A stretch of 40,012 bases of DNA, taken from contig WQXU01000023.1 of the NCBI GenBank assembly GCA_009781635.1, forward strand, positions 1-40,012, given 5' to 3'. Below the pieces are notes generated by a model. That model made no database searches. It saw nothing but the letters and a program-made list of their open reading frames with translations, and was not told the DNA's origin. Positions 16,271 through 23,642 of this stretch are shown here, piece after piece. This DNA is from Treponema sp. Its GTDB lineage: Bacteria; Spirochaetota; Spirochaetia; Treponematales; Breznakiellaceae. The translations under genes were made by a program, and so were the position numbers. Position 1 is the stretch's first letter. Every line of letters starts with the position of its first letter.

Positions 16271-16654
16271 TCATGGAACATGCTCCAATAACTTGTCTAT
16301 CGCATCTTCTATTATTTCACGCCACGGTTCTTCGCCGAATTTTAACGGATCCTGCCAGTACTCTGATGCATCCTGCAGCGTCCAGCTTGAACGCCGCTCC
16401 CGCTGGAGAATCACTCCCGGGATATAATCCGGCTCATCAGGGTAAAATATCTCCCCTGCAGGAATTGGAGAAGAGACGGCCAATCTTTCCGGGGCATCGG
16501 TTTTTTCATTTTCACTAAAATCTATCACTGATATTAATACAGAGATTGTAAGAAGCGCTGAAAACACCGCAGTACATATAAGTATTATTTTTCTTTTCTG
16601 TTCCGCATTCAGGCCGCTTAGCCAAATTTTAATATTTTGTATATATTTTTCCAA
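16271..16654 (-). CDS. Small membrane protein of unknown function, TTG start
   Basis: This 127-residue protein has one hydrophobic helix near residues 22-43 (KIILICTAVFSALLTISVLI), a basic N-terminus and an acidic/aromatic C-terminal part that should face the periplasm. I do not recognise a domain. The start codon is TTG at 16654, preceded by GAGGGG at about 16658-16663, and an ATG in another frame overlaps that site and is not used. The gene stops 31 bp before the next start, so it appears to lead the operon with the TPR-like lipoprotein, A2M and pbpC. An extended -10 promoter lies directly upstream. Confidence 0.75.
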   Translation of the reverse strand: MEKYIQNIKIWLSGLNAEQKRKIILICTAVFSALLTISVLISVIDFSENEKTDAPERLAVSSPIPAGEIFYPDEPDYIPGVILQRERRSSWTLQDASEYWQDPLKFGEEPWREIIEDAIDKLLEHVP

Positions 16655-16670
16655 TTTCCCCTCATGAAAA

Positions 16671-16681
16671 CCGCAAGGCGG
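16671..16681 (-). other. Small hairpin at the 5' end of the A2M operon leader
   Basis: CCGC and GCGG (16671-16674 and 16678-16681) pair around a 3-nt loop, with As on one side and Ts on the other. On the minus strand it falls at the very start of the predicted leader, about 17 nt before the TTG codon. It looks like a short bidirectional terminator, but no gene on either strand ends here. A 5' stabilising hairpin is more likely. Confidence 0.3.
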
Positions 16682-16689
16682 GTTTTTTT

Positions 16690-16698
16690 ATTATATCA
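16690..16698 (-). promoter_or_regulatory. Extended -10 promoter of the A2M/PBP1C operon
   Basis: The minus strand reads TGATATAAT here, which is the extended -10 form (TG-n-TATAAT). The region 17 bp upstream has only a weak -35 match. Transcription would start near 16683 and give a leader of about 30 nt, which begins with a small hairpin (16671-16681). Confidence 0.5.
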
Positions 16699-16700
16699 TA

Positions 16701-16928
16701 ATGAAGAGCATATTGATACTATTATCTTGTTCTAAGCATGCATTTCTGTTATTATTAGTTATGCTTGTAGAAATGAATGCGCGGGGAAACGGCGCCTGTC
16801 CGTTTTGCTCGTTTGCAGGAAATTGTCATGTCCAGGAAACGCTTATAGAGACGCTTGATAAATTTTCAAGCGAAGATAATCCCATGGAACTTGTGATCTA
16901 CTCCTGTCCGTATTTTGCTGAAAAATAG
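16701..16928 (+). CDS. Small cysteine-rich protein, start uncertain
   Basis: The frame codes for up to 75 residues. The C-terminal 50 look like a real protein: a CPFC pair, a third Cys in GNC, a smooth charged helix (ETLIETLDKFSSEDNP) and a final YSCPYF, so four cysteines could hold a metal or a redox pair. The N-terminal part from ATG 16701 is hydrophobic and overlaps the opposite-strand promoter. The in-frame ATG at 16773-16775 is a possible shorter start. No good ribosome binding site is seen at either. It precedes prfA by 118 bp in the same direction. I do not recognise the family and give it moderate confidence. Confidence 0.5.
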   Translation: MKSILILLSCSKHAFLLLLVMLVEMNARGNGACPFCSFAGNCHVQETLIETLDKFSSEDNPMELVIYSCPYFAEK

Positions 16929-16964
16929 CCGGCTGCAGAAAGCGGGGCTTGGCACAAGTTAAAA

Positions 16965-16992
16965 TTGACTGATAATTTACCGGAAGTACAAT
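16965..16992 (+). promoter_or_regulatory. Promoter of prfA-prmC-capA
   Basis: TTGACT (16965-16970) and TACAAT (16987-16992) each match consensus at five of six positions, with a 16-bp spacer. Transcription would begin near 17000. The leader carries a 7-bp stem (ATGCTTT at 17001-17007 with AAAGCAT at 17025-17031) before a weak AAGG ribosome binding site about 7 nt ahead of the ATG at 17047. Confidence 0.6.
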
Positions 16993-17046
16993 ATTTAAAG
17001 ATGCTTTTTCAAAAAAATCTAAAGAAAGCATGTATAAGGCAAAAAT

Positions 17047-18158
17047 ATGAACGAAAGACTTAATTCCCTTCTTAAAAGATACGCAGAGCTGAATCAGTTG
17101 ATACAGGATCCTGCGCTTGTAAAAGATCAAAAACGTTACCGCGATGTAATGAAAGAACATTCTTATTTAGATGAGATTGCGCAAACGCACGGGAACATTG
17201 AAAAACTGGAAAAGACTGTAAGCGACACAAGGCTTCTTGTACAGGAAGAGAAAGACCAGGAAATGCTTAAGCTTGCCCGGGAAGAGATTCAGGAACTGGA
17301 AAACAACCTTGAAAAATACAGAGAAAATTTAAAACTCCTTTTAATTCCAAAAGATCCCAGGATGAAAAAAATATAATAATGGAAATACGCGCAGGAACAG
17401 GCGGAGAAGAAGCGGCGCTTTTCGCCGCGGATTTATACCGCATGTATTCACGCTTTGCGGAAACCAAAGGCTGGAAGTTTGAAATAATGAATTCCAATGA
17501 TACCGAGCTTGGCGGCATAAAGGAAATTGTTTTTTCAATCAGCGGTAATAATGTTTATGAGAACCTGCGTTATGAATCCGGAGTACACAGGGTACAGAGA
17601 GTTCCTGCGACAGAGGCTTCCGGAAGAATTCATACATCGGCTGTAACTGTGGCTGTTTTGCCGGAAGCTGATGAAACAGAAATTGATATAAAACCCGATG
17701 ATCTGCGCATCGATGTAATGCGGGCAGGCGGCCCCGGCGGGCAATGCGTTAACACCACCGATTCTGCTGTGCGCATAACACACCTGCCCACTGGCCTTAC
17801 AGTGCATTGCCAGGATGAAAAGAGCCAGATAAAAAACAAGGCAAAGGCAATGCGCATTTTACGCGCGCGCATTTATGAGCATGAAGAAGCTAAAGCCGCC
17901 GCGCAGAGAGCCGAAGCGAGGAAGAGCCAGGTTGGATCAGGCGACCGTTCTCAGCGGATAAGAACATACAATTTTCCGCAGAACCGCCTTACAGATCACC
18001 GTATAAACCTTACGCTCTACAAACTTGATCTTGTAATGCAGGGAGATACTGCGGAACTTTTTGATACATTAAAACTGTCCGCCAAAGAAGAGCTTCTGCA
18101 CAGCAGCTCAAGTTCAGGTGATTCAAATGACTCTGACGATCTTACAGACGATTCATAA
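17047..18158 (+). CDS. prfA: Peptide chain release factor 1, interrupted by a single-base frameshift
   Basis: RF1 reads UAA and UAG stop codons and releases the finished peptide. Two frames together cover a full-length RF1: 17047-17376 (110 residues, ending PKDPRMKKI then TAA TAA) and 17379-18158 (from [12 protein letters not shown]). The second part has the PxT-type anticodon motif (VPATEASGR), the catalytic GGQ in GGPGGQ (residues 120-122 of that part), and a Ser/Asp-rich tail. The second frame is open upstream of its ATG and reads [10 protein letters not shown], matching the family pattern PKDPxDEKN. The parts therefore join if one base is added near 17360-17361. The second part has no ribosome binding site of its own. 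RF1 is essential, so a sequencing error, a recoding event or a second copy elsewhere must be considered. Confidence 0.85.
17356..17376 (+). other. prfA frameshift site
   Basis: After codon CCC (17356-17358) frame 1 reads AGG ATG AAA AAA ATA and then TAA TAA. One additional base near GG (17360-17361) gives AGG GAT GAA AAA AAT, coding R-D-E-K-N. This fits the conserved D-E-K-N of RF1 better than slippage in the A7 run (17365-17371), which gives R-M-K-K-N. Both alternatives keep the family length. Confidence 0.75.
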
Positions 18159-18163
18159 GTCTT

Positions 18164-19027
18164 ATGCTGATACGTGAAGCATTGGCCCAGGGAAGCGCCG
18201 ATTTAAAATATGCCGGCATGCAGTCTCCCGGCCTTGATGCATCCCTGTTACTTGCACATGTTCTAAACACTACCCGCACAGCTATTATCGCCGCAGGACC
18301 TGAAAAACTTTCAGAAAAAAACTGCGCCCTCTACTGCGAATTAATAGAAAGAAGGGCAGGCGGCGAATGCGTTGCGTATATAACCGGAAAAAAAGAATTC
18401 AGGAGGCTTGAGTTTTTTGTAAATAAATTTGTACTGGTGCCGCGCCCTGATACGGAGACACTGGTAGAAGCTGCGGCAGGATTGATACCCGTGAAGCGCA
18501 GAGAAGAAATAAATGTTTTGGATTTATGTACAGGATCAGGTGCAGCTGCAATTTCATTAAAGTATGAAATGCCGGAATTGGAAGTTTCCGCCGCTGACAT
18601 CTGCGCCAATGCGCTTGAAGTCGCAAAGCAAAATGCAGATAAATTATTGGGTAAGAATAAAATTAATTTCTTTCAGGGAGACCTTTTCTGCGCTCTTGTC
18701 AAATCTCCATTCCCTGTTCAATATTCCCTTATAATATCAAATCCTCCGTACATTCCATCCGGCGAAATTCAATCCCTTTCTTTGGAAGTGCAGAATGAAC
18801 CTCTTCTTGCGCTTGACGGAGGCGAAGACGGACTTGATATAATAAGAAAAATAATAAAGGAAGCGCCGAAATACCTGCGGCATAAGGGGTATCTTTTACT
18901 GGAAGCCGATTCCCGTCAAATGGACATGATTTCGGTTCTACTTGAAAAAAACGGATTTAACGATATACAATTGTTTAAGGATCTTGGCGGTTCCAACAGG
19001 GTTATCGGAGGGAAAAATGAAATTTAA
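18164..19027 (+). CDS. prmC: Release factor glutamine N5-methyltransferase
   Basis: This 287-residue protein is close to the family's usual 275-290. It transfers a methyl group from S-adenosylmethionine to the glutamine of the GGQ motif in RF1 and RF2, which raises termination efficiency. The SAM-binding motif (LDLCTGSGAAAISL) and the substrate-amide motif NPPY (193-196) are both present, along with the usual small helical N-terminal domain. It starts 5 bp after prfA, its own substrate gene, which is the classic prfA-prmC arrangement. Its 3' end overlaps the next gene by 11 nt. The intact, well-conserved prmC argues that prfA is still in use. Confidence 0.95.
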   Translation: MLIREALAQGSADLKYAGMQSPGLDASLLLAHVLNTTRTAIIAAGPEKLSEKNCALYCELIERRAGGECVAYITGKKEFRRLEFFVNKFVLVPRPDTETLVEAAAGLIPVKRREEINVLDLCTGSGAAAISLKYEMPELEVSAADICANALEVAKQNADKLLGKNKINFFQGDLFCALVKSPFPVQYSLIISNPPYIPSGEIQSLSLEVQNEPLLALDGGEDGLDIIRKIIKEAPKYLRHKGYLLLEADSRQMDMISVLLEKNGFNDIQLFKDLGGSNRVIGGKNEI

Positions 19028-20159
19028 AATAATTTTGGCAGTTTTTATAGTATTAATTTCTTCCTGTCACTCAAAACCTGTAACAACTGCCGTTTACGAA
19101 GATATAAAAGAAACCCCGCAAATCATCCCCCTGGGCAGTAAAATTACATTTGTTGCAGCCGGCGACAATCTTTTTCATGAATCATTAATCCGCTCTTCAT
19201 TAACTGCAAACGGAGTTTATGATTTTTCACCAATTTATACTGAAGTTAAAGATATTATTATCAATGCCGATCTTGCTTTTATAAATCAGGAAACGGTTAT
19301 GGCAGGCACAAGCTTTGGTTATTCTGGATACCCTACTTTTAATACGCCTCAATCTCTTGCGTATACCCTTGCGGAAACAGGATTTGATATCGTAAATCTT
19401 GCAAACAATCATGCGATGGATATGGGAAGAAACGGCCTTTATGCAACGCTGGATTTTCTTGATACAATAGATGAATTAACAGTAATCGGCGCAAGGAAAG
19501 AGGGAGAGAACGCAGTTTTAATAAACAAAAATGATATTACCCTTGGATTTCTTGCTTATACATTCAGCCTTAACGGAATCCCGCTTCCAAGAGATAATCC
19601 AAATCTTGTTTCAATGATTAACAGAAGCAAAATGACGCAGGAAATAAATGCGCTGCGCTCCTTATGTGATTTTTTGGTTGTTTCGATACATTGGGGAGGC
19701 GAATACCTTTTGCAGCCGGACAGATCACAGACAGACCTTGCTCTTTTTCTTGCCCAGCACAATGTAGATCTGGTAATAGGGCATCATCCCCATGTGCTGC
19801 AGCGCGTAGAAACCATTGAACGCCCTGACGGAAAGGAAACGCTTGTTTATTATTCCCTGGGAAATTTCGCCTCTCATCAAAGGGAGAGAGAAAGAATAAT
19901 AGGCGGATTAATGATTCTTACTTTTGAAAAATCGGCGGACGGAGAACTTTCTATTTCCAATTATGGGATGCTGCCTGTAATAACTCATTATGACCGCAGC
20001 TTCAGAAACACAAAACTCTATCCCTTATACGCATATACGGAAGAATTAATTGAGAATCACGCCTTGTTAAATCAGGGCGCAGGACTGTCGATGAATTTCT
20101 TTAACACTGTGCTTCAGAGGTTAAATACAAAAGTTTTTACGTATAATCCCTATCGGTAA
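19017..20159 (+). CDS. CapA-family metallophosphatase-like lipoprotein
   Basis: The protein is 380 residues from the ATG at 19017, chosen for its GGAGGG ribosome binding site directly ahead and because it opens a lipoprotein signal ending LISSC. An in-frame ATG 25 codons upstream lies deep within prmC and is rejected. The rest matches the CapA/PGA_cap fold: a GDNLFHE metal motif, INQETV, the signature NLANNHAMDMG, then SIHWGGEY and VIGHHPHVLQ. Family members are named for poly-gamma-glutamate capsule synthesis, but most are uncharacterised surface phosphatase-like proteins, so the substrate here is unknown. It is cotranscribed with prfA-prmC. Its stop codon directly abuts the stop codon of the convergent zinc-ribbon gene. 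Confidence 0.88.
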   Translation: MKFKIILAVFIVLISSCHSKPVTTAVYEDIKETPQIIPLGSKITFVAAGDNLFHESLIRSSLTANGVYDFSPIYTEVKDIIINADLAFINQETVMAGTSFGYSGYPTFNTPQSLAYTLAETGFDIVNLANNHAMDMGRNGLYATLDFLDTIDELTVIGARKEGENAVLINKNDITLGFLAYTFSLNGIPLPRDNPNLVSMINRSKMTQEINALRSLCDFLVVSIHWGGEYLLQPDRSQTDLALFLAQHNVDLVIGHHPHVLQRVETIERPDGKETLVYYSLGNFASHQRERERIIGGLMILTFEKSADGELSISNYGMLPVITHYDRSFRNTKLYPLYAYTEELIENHALLNQGAGLSMNFFNTVLQRLNTKVFTYNPYR

Positions 20160-20375
20160 TTAAGCTTCTGCTTTGACTTCTTCCGCAGGAGGAACCGGCA
20201 GTTTTTTTGTGCCGTTTTTAATCGCTGCCCTGCAGGTTTTGCATATCTTGAACTTCTGCCCTGAGGCTTCCTGCTCATAGATAATTTTTACATTATTTCT
20301 TTTGCATACAGGACACTCACCGCGGCCGCGGGCAAATAACTCTCTTATACTTCTGCCTCTATGTGGTTTTGACAT
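20160..20375 (-). CDS. Small zinc-ribbon protein at the end of the ribosomal operon
   Basis: This 71-residue basic protein has two cysteine pairs, CPVC and CKTC, spaced like a zinc ribbon, and a short acidic/proline tail. Its ATG directly follows the rplQ stop with no gap, and the ribosome binding site (AGGGG) lies within the end of rplQ, so it is almost certainly translated with the ribosomal genes. That suggests a ribosome-associated role, but no known r-protein family is recognised. It may be a spirochaete-specific protein. There is no space for a terminator between it and the convergent capA gene. Confidence 0.82.
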   Translation of the reverse strand: MSKPHRGRSIRELFARGRGECPVCKRNNVKIIYEQEASGQKFKICKTCRAAIKNGTKKLPVPPAEEVKAEA

Positions 20376-20822
20376 TTATTTCCCCTTTGCCTGTTTGGAA
20401 TCCTTGGCTGCTTTGGGCTTTTCACTGCCCTTTTTTGATTTCTTTTTGTCATCCCCGGTATCAAGTTTATAATCAACCAGTTCCAGAATAACCAGTTCTG
20501 CGGCATCGCCTTTGCGCTCACCCAGCTTTATTATGCGGGTATAACCGCCATTGCGATCCTTCATCCGCGGCGCAATATTTGTAAACAGCTTGGCTACAAT
20601 TCCTTCATCGAATAAACGGCTGGAAACAATCCGCCGGTTATGAACTGAATCTTCCTTGGCGCGGGTTATCATTTTCTCCGCACTCCTGCGAATCTCAAGC
20701 GCTTTTGCCTTGGTTGTTTTAATCCTTTCCTGCCTGAAAAGGGAAGTTACCATATTACGGTGGAGCGCTTTTCTGTGCGCAGCCATTCTCTGCAGGGGGT
20801 TAAATCCTCTCCTATGCTTCAT
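20376..20822 (-). CDS. rplQ: 50S ribosomal protein L17
   Basis: The first ~120 residues match L17 ([20 protein letters not shown], then [16 protein letters not shown] near the core's end). The protein is 148 residues, with a Lys/Ser-rich tail of about 27 residues ([12 protein letters not shown] type) beyond the normal length. L17 binds near the peptide exit tunnel. The start overlaps the end of rpoA by 11 nt, so the two are probably translationally coupled, as in the alpha operon of other bacteria. Confidence 0.97.
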   Translation of the reverse strand: MKHRRGFNPLQRMAAHRKALHRNMVTSLFRQERIKTTKAKALEIRRSAEKMITRAKEDSVHNRRIVSSRLFDEGIVAKLFTNIAPRMKDRNGGYTRIIKLGERKGDAAELVILELVDYKLDTGDDKKKSKKGSEKPKAAKDSKQAKGK

Positions 20823-21867
20823 CTTCTGTTTCCTTTACCTTGGTTTCCATACGGGCATTCTTCAGAACATTTAAATCGGTTATTCCAAAACTCAAATTCC
20901 ATTCTTTAAGTTTTTCCTTGATTTCCTGAAGCGATTTCTTGCCGAAATTACGCGTTCTTGCAATATCATCCTCGGTCTTGCGCGTAAGTTCTCCTATCGT
21001 CTTGATATTTGCGTTCTTTAAACAATTGGAAGAACGAACTGAAAGTTCAAGTTCCTCAACCGGAGTACTCAAAATTTTTCTTATGTATTCATTTACATCA
21101 TCAAGATCATCTTCAATTCCAAGATTAGTCTCATCAAAATTGATAAAAACAGAAAAATGATCTTTTGCTATCTTCGCAGCTTCGGCAAGCGCATCTTCGG
21201 GTTTGACTGTTCCGTCTGTCCATATCTCAAGGACAAGCTTGTCATAATCATTGCGCTGGCCAACCCGTGTAGATTCAACGTTAAACTTTACTTTTTTTAC
21301 AGGCGAGAAAATTGCATCTACAGGAATGGTATTAATTACTTCGATGTAACGTTCGTTAACTTCGGATGGCACATAACCGCGGCCAAGATCAATTTGAATC
21401 TCAAAGCGGATACTGGCATTGTCCATCAGCGTCATTATATGCTGACCGGATGAAAGCACATCCACCTGTCCCGGCCTGGAAAAATCATCACTCTTTATTT
21501 CCTGTTTACCAGACCACTCAAAAAGAAGAACATCCTGCTCTGTATCATCAGGCAGCTTTAAACGAATCTGCTTGAGATTATTTATGACTTCAAGGGTATC
21601 CTCTACAATATTCGGAATAGTTTCAAATTCGCTGGATACATTATGTGTAGTCCCATTGGCTTCAATTGATTCAATCCTTACCGCGGTAATTGCATATCCC
21701 TGAATGGAGGAAAGAAGAACTCTTCGTAATGTATTGCCAACAGTCGTACCAAAGCCAGGCTCAAACGGAGAGGCAATAAACTTGCCGTAATTCAGATTGA
21801 GTTCTCCATGTTCAAATGTAAAGCTCTTTGGGCGCTTGAATCCTTGCATAAGGTTCTTACGGGCCAT
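20812..21867 (-). CDS. rpoA: RNA polymerase alpha subunit
   Basis: The protein is 351 residues from ATG 21867, chosen because TAGGAGTT sits just upstream and MARKNL is a normal opening. An upstream in-frame start adds eight unlikely residues. The N-terminal assembly domain is shown by [18 protein letters not shown]. The C-terminal domain includes [17 protein letters not shown], whose Arg corresponds to the DNA-contacting Arg265 of E. coli. It assembles RNA polymerase and contacts UP elements and activators. The 87-bp spacer to rpsD contains a CGCAGC/GCTGCG stem. Confidence 0.98.
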   Translation of the reverse strand: MARKNLMQGFKRPKSFTFEHGELNLNYGKFIASPFEPGFGTTVGNTLRRVLLSSIQGYAITAVRIESIEANGTTHNVSSEFETIPNIVEDTLEVINNLKQIRLKLPDDTEQDVLLFEWSGKQEIKSDDFSRPGQVDVLSSGQHIMTLMDNASIRFEIQIDLGRGYVPSEVNERYIEVINTIPVDAIFSPVKKVKFNVESTRVGQRNDYDKLVLEIWTDGTVKPEDALAEAAKIAKDHFSVFINFDETNLGIEDDLDDVNEYIRKILSTPVEELELSVRSSNCLKNANIKTIGELTRKTEDDIARTRNFGKKSLQEIKEKLKEWNLSFGITDLNVLKNARMETKVKETEDEA

Positions 21868-21883
21868 GATAACTCCTATATAA

Positions 21884-21916
21884 CGCAGCAAACCTGTATT
21901 TGCAGTACGCGCTGCG
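21884..21916 (-). other. Stem-loop in the rpsD-rpoA spacer
   Basis: CGCAGC (21884-21889) and GCTGCG (21911-21916) form a perfect 6-bp stem, and CTG/CAG inside (21894-21896 with 21903-21905) extends it after a one-base shift. It ends about 17 nt before the rpoA start codon. A role in S4 autoregulation or mRNA processing is possible but only inferred. Confidence 0.4.
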
Positions 21917-21954
21917 CTTTAAGATTAAACATGAAACAACGTTCCATGAAATTC

Positions 21955-22590
21955 CTACTTGGAATATAATTCGATGATCATCTGCTCCTTAATATCAATA
22001 AGGTCTGTTATATCGCTTCTGCGCGGAGATGCGAGGAATTTTCCTTTCATCGAATCAGGATCGAGACTAAGCCAGGGCATAACACCCGACTTGCCGTATT
22101 CCCTTAATGCATCTTTAATAACGGTAAGGTTTTTGCTTCCTTCTGCGATACTTATTTCATTATCCGCCTTTACAAGGTAGGAAGGAATTGTGATTTTTTT
22201 ACCGTCAACCAATATATGACCATGCAATACAAGCTGTCTTGCCTGGCTTCGTGACGCCGCAAAACGCATGCGGTAAACGACATTGTCAAGCCGCCTTTCA
22301 AGAAGTACAAAGAGGTTTTCACCCGCAATACCGCTCATTCGCTGGGCGCGGACAAAGAAAAGCCTGAACTGCTTTTCCACCATTCCGTAAATTCTTTTAA
22401 GCTTCTGCTTTTCACGTAACTGTACGCCGTAATCAGAGCGCTTGCCGGGGCGGGCTTTTGGATCCTTGCCCGGAGCTGAGCGTTTTTTATTCATGGGACA
22501 CTTATCGCTCTTGCAACGGTTTCCTTTAAGCATTAGTTTTTTCTGTTCTACACGGCACATTCTGCAAACGGGGCCTGTGTATCTTGCCAT
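21955..22590 (-). CDS. rpsD: 30S ribosomal protein S4, zinc-binding form
   Basis: The protein is 211 residues from ATG 22590, which has a GGAGAAGGA ribosome binding site and the usual MARYTGP opening. An upstream in-frame start is rejected. Four cysteines near the N-terminus (PVCRMC, then NRCKSDKC) mark the zinc-containing (C+) form of S4. The S4 RNA-binding domain follows (ERRLDNVVYRMRFAASRSQARQLVLHGH). S4 is a primary 16S rRNA binder in 30S assembly and represses the alpha operon in several bacteria. It lies 67 bp after rpsK. Confidence 0.97.
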   Translation of the reverse strand: MARYTGPVCRMCRVEQKKLMLKGNRCKSDKCPMNKKRSAPGKDPKARPGKRSDYGVQLREKQKLKRIYGMVEKQFRLFFVRAQRMSGIAGENLFVLLERRLDNVVYRMRFAASRSQARQLVLHGHILVDGKKITIPSYLVKADNEISIAEGSKNLTVIKDALREYGKSGVMPWLSLDPDSMKGKFLASPRRSDITDLIDIKEQMIIELYSK

Positions 22591-22657
22591 ATTCCTTCTC
22601 CTAATATACCGCAAGGCAATATTATTATACCGCTTTGCGATTTAACTTAACTGCTCG

Positions 22658-23050
22658 TTATATACGACGAGTCTTTCTTGGCCTGCAGCCATTATGCGGA
22701 ATGGGGGTCACATCGCTTATTGATTTAACCTTAATGCCCATTACGCCAAGCTGCCGGATAGCCGATTCTCTGCCAATCCCCGGCCCCTTTATAAATACAT
22801 GCACTTCCCTTAATCCCGCCTGCAGCGCTTTTGCAGCGGCAGTTTCAGTTACAGACTGAGCGGCAAAGGGAGTAGATTTCTTCGCGCCTCTGAATTGCAG
22901 CATACCGGAGCTTGCCCAGGAAACCGTATTTCCCATCAAGTCGGTAATTGTAACAATAGTATTATTGAAGGTTGCCTGAATAAAGACATTGCCTTCATAA
23001 ACTGATTTTTTCTCTTTCCTTTTCTTTGTAGTCTTTGCAGCAGTTGCCAC
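22658..23050 (-). CDS. rpsK: 30S ribosomal protein S11, GTG start
   Basis: This 130-residue protein matches S11 over its whole length ([17 protein letters not shown], then the C-terminal [11 protein letters not shown]). The start codon is GTG at 23050, with GGAGGA six bases ahead. S11 lies in the platform of the 30S subunit near the mRNA exit. A 71-bp spacer with a two-part stem-loop separates it from rpsM. Confidence 0.97.
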   Translation of the reverse strand: MATAAKTTKKRKEKKSVYEGNVFIQATFNNTIVTITDLMGNTVSWASSGMLQFRGAKKSTPFAAQSVTETAAAKALQAGLREVHVFIKGPGIGRESAIRQLGVMGIKVKSISDVTPIPHNGCRPRKTRRI

Positions 23051-23073
23051 TTATTCCTCCATATCTGAGATTC

Positions 23074-23100
23074 CAGCCTGCGGAAAATCTTCCAGGGCTG
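23074..23100 (-). other. Two-part stem-loop in the rpsM-rpsK spacer
   Basis: CAGCC (23074-23078) pairs with GGCTG (23096-23100), and GGAA (23082-23085) pairs with TTCC (23090-23093) inside it. A smaller AACCT/AGGTT hairpin (23104-23115) lies on the rpsM side, followed by Ts on the minus strand. The spacer is long for this operon, so it may regulate or process the message. Confidence 0.35.
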
Positions 23101-23121
23101 AAAAACCTAAAGGTTCCTAAC

Positions 23122-23487
23122 CTATTTTTTCTTGCCGGCGACAGTTTTCTTTTTGCCCTTGCGGGTACGTGCATTTGTTCTTGTGCGCTGTCCTCTTAGC
23201 GGCAGCCCCTTGCGGTGCCTTAATCCGCGGTAACAGCCAATATCCATCAGCCGCTTGATGTTAAGAGCAACTTCGGTGCGCAGACGGCCTTCAACTTTAT
23301 AATCGCTTTCAATGATGTTTCTCAGTTCATTGAGTTCTTCCTGAGACAAATCATTAATCTTGCGCATGGGATCGAGTTTCGCTTTAGCGACAATCTCATC
23401 CGCGCTTGACCTGCCAATACCAAAAATGTAGGTCAATGCAATATTCACATGTTTATTCGGGAGGTCAACTCCCACAAGACGCGCCAT
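23122..23487 (-). CDS. rpsM: 30S ribosomal protein S13
   Basis: This 121-residue protein matches S13: [25 protein letters not shown] at the start and [25 protein letters not shown] near the end. S13 sits in the 30S head and bridges to the 50S subunit. The ATG has a GGAGAGG ribosome binding site. rpmJ ends 12 bp upstream, the usual order at the spc/alpha junction, although infA is absent. Confidence 0.97.
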   Translation of the reverse strand: MARLVGVDLPNKHVNIALTYIFGIGRSSADEIVAKAKLDPMRKINDLSQEELNELRNIIESDYKVEGRLRTEVALNIKRLMDIGCYRGLRHRKGLPLRGQRTRTNARTRKGKKKTVAGKKK

Positions 23488-23499
23488 TGTAACCTCTCC

Positions 23500-23613
23500 T
23501 TAGCCTTGCTTCTGTTTATGCTTGGGATTTTTGCATATTATACGAATAATCCCGTTGCGCTTAATAATTTTGCATTTATCGCAAATGGGCTTTACGCTTG
23601 TTCTGACTTTCAT
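23500..23613 (-). CDS. rpmJ: 50S ribosomal protein L36
   Basis: A 37-residue protein starting [15 protein letters not shown] and ending KHKQKQG, with the zinc-ligand pattern C-x2-C, C and H of the zinc-binding L36 form. It was found by reading the minus strand between rpsM and secY. AGGAG lies about 11 nt before the ATG at 23613. It is the smallest r-protein and binds 23S rRNA late in 50S assembly. Confidence 0.95.
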   Translation of the reverse strand: MKVRTSVKPICDKCKIIKRNGIIRIICKNPKHKQKQG

Positions 23614-23642
23614 TCTTTAATAATCTCCTAAATCCTAAATAC

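Noticed and set aside
16671-16689. Rho-independent terminator on the plus strand
   Set aside because: The stem is only 4 bp and no plus-strand gene ends here. It fits better as a 5'-leader hairpin of the minus-strand operon.
17365-17371. A7 run as a programmed slippage site in prfA
   Set aside because: It would restore length but replaces the conserved D-E with M-K. A missing G near 17360 explains the data better. It is not fully excluded.
17379-18158. The second prfA frame as an independent gene
   Set aside because: It has no ribosome binding site, begins inside a conserved RF1 segment, and the frame is open upstream with matching RF1 residues.
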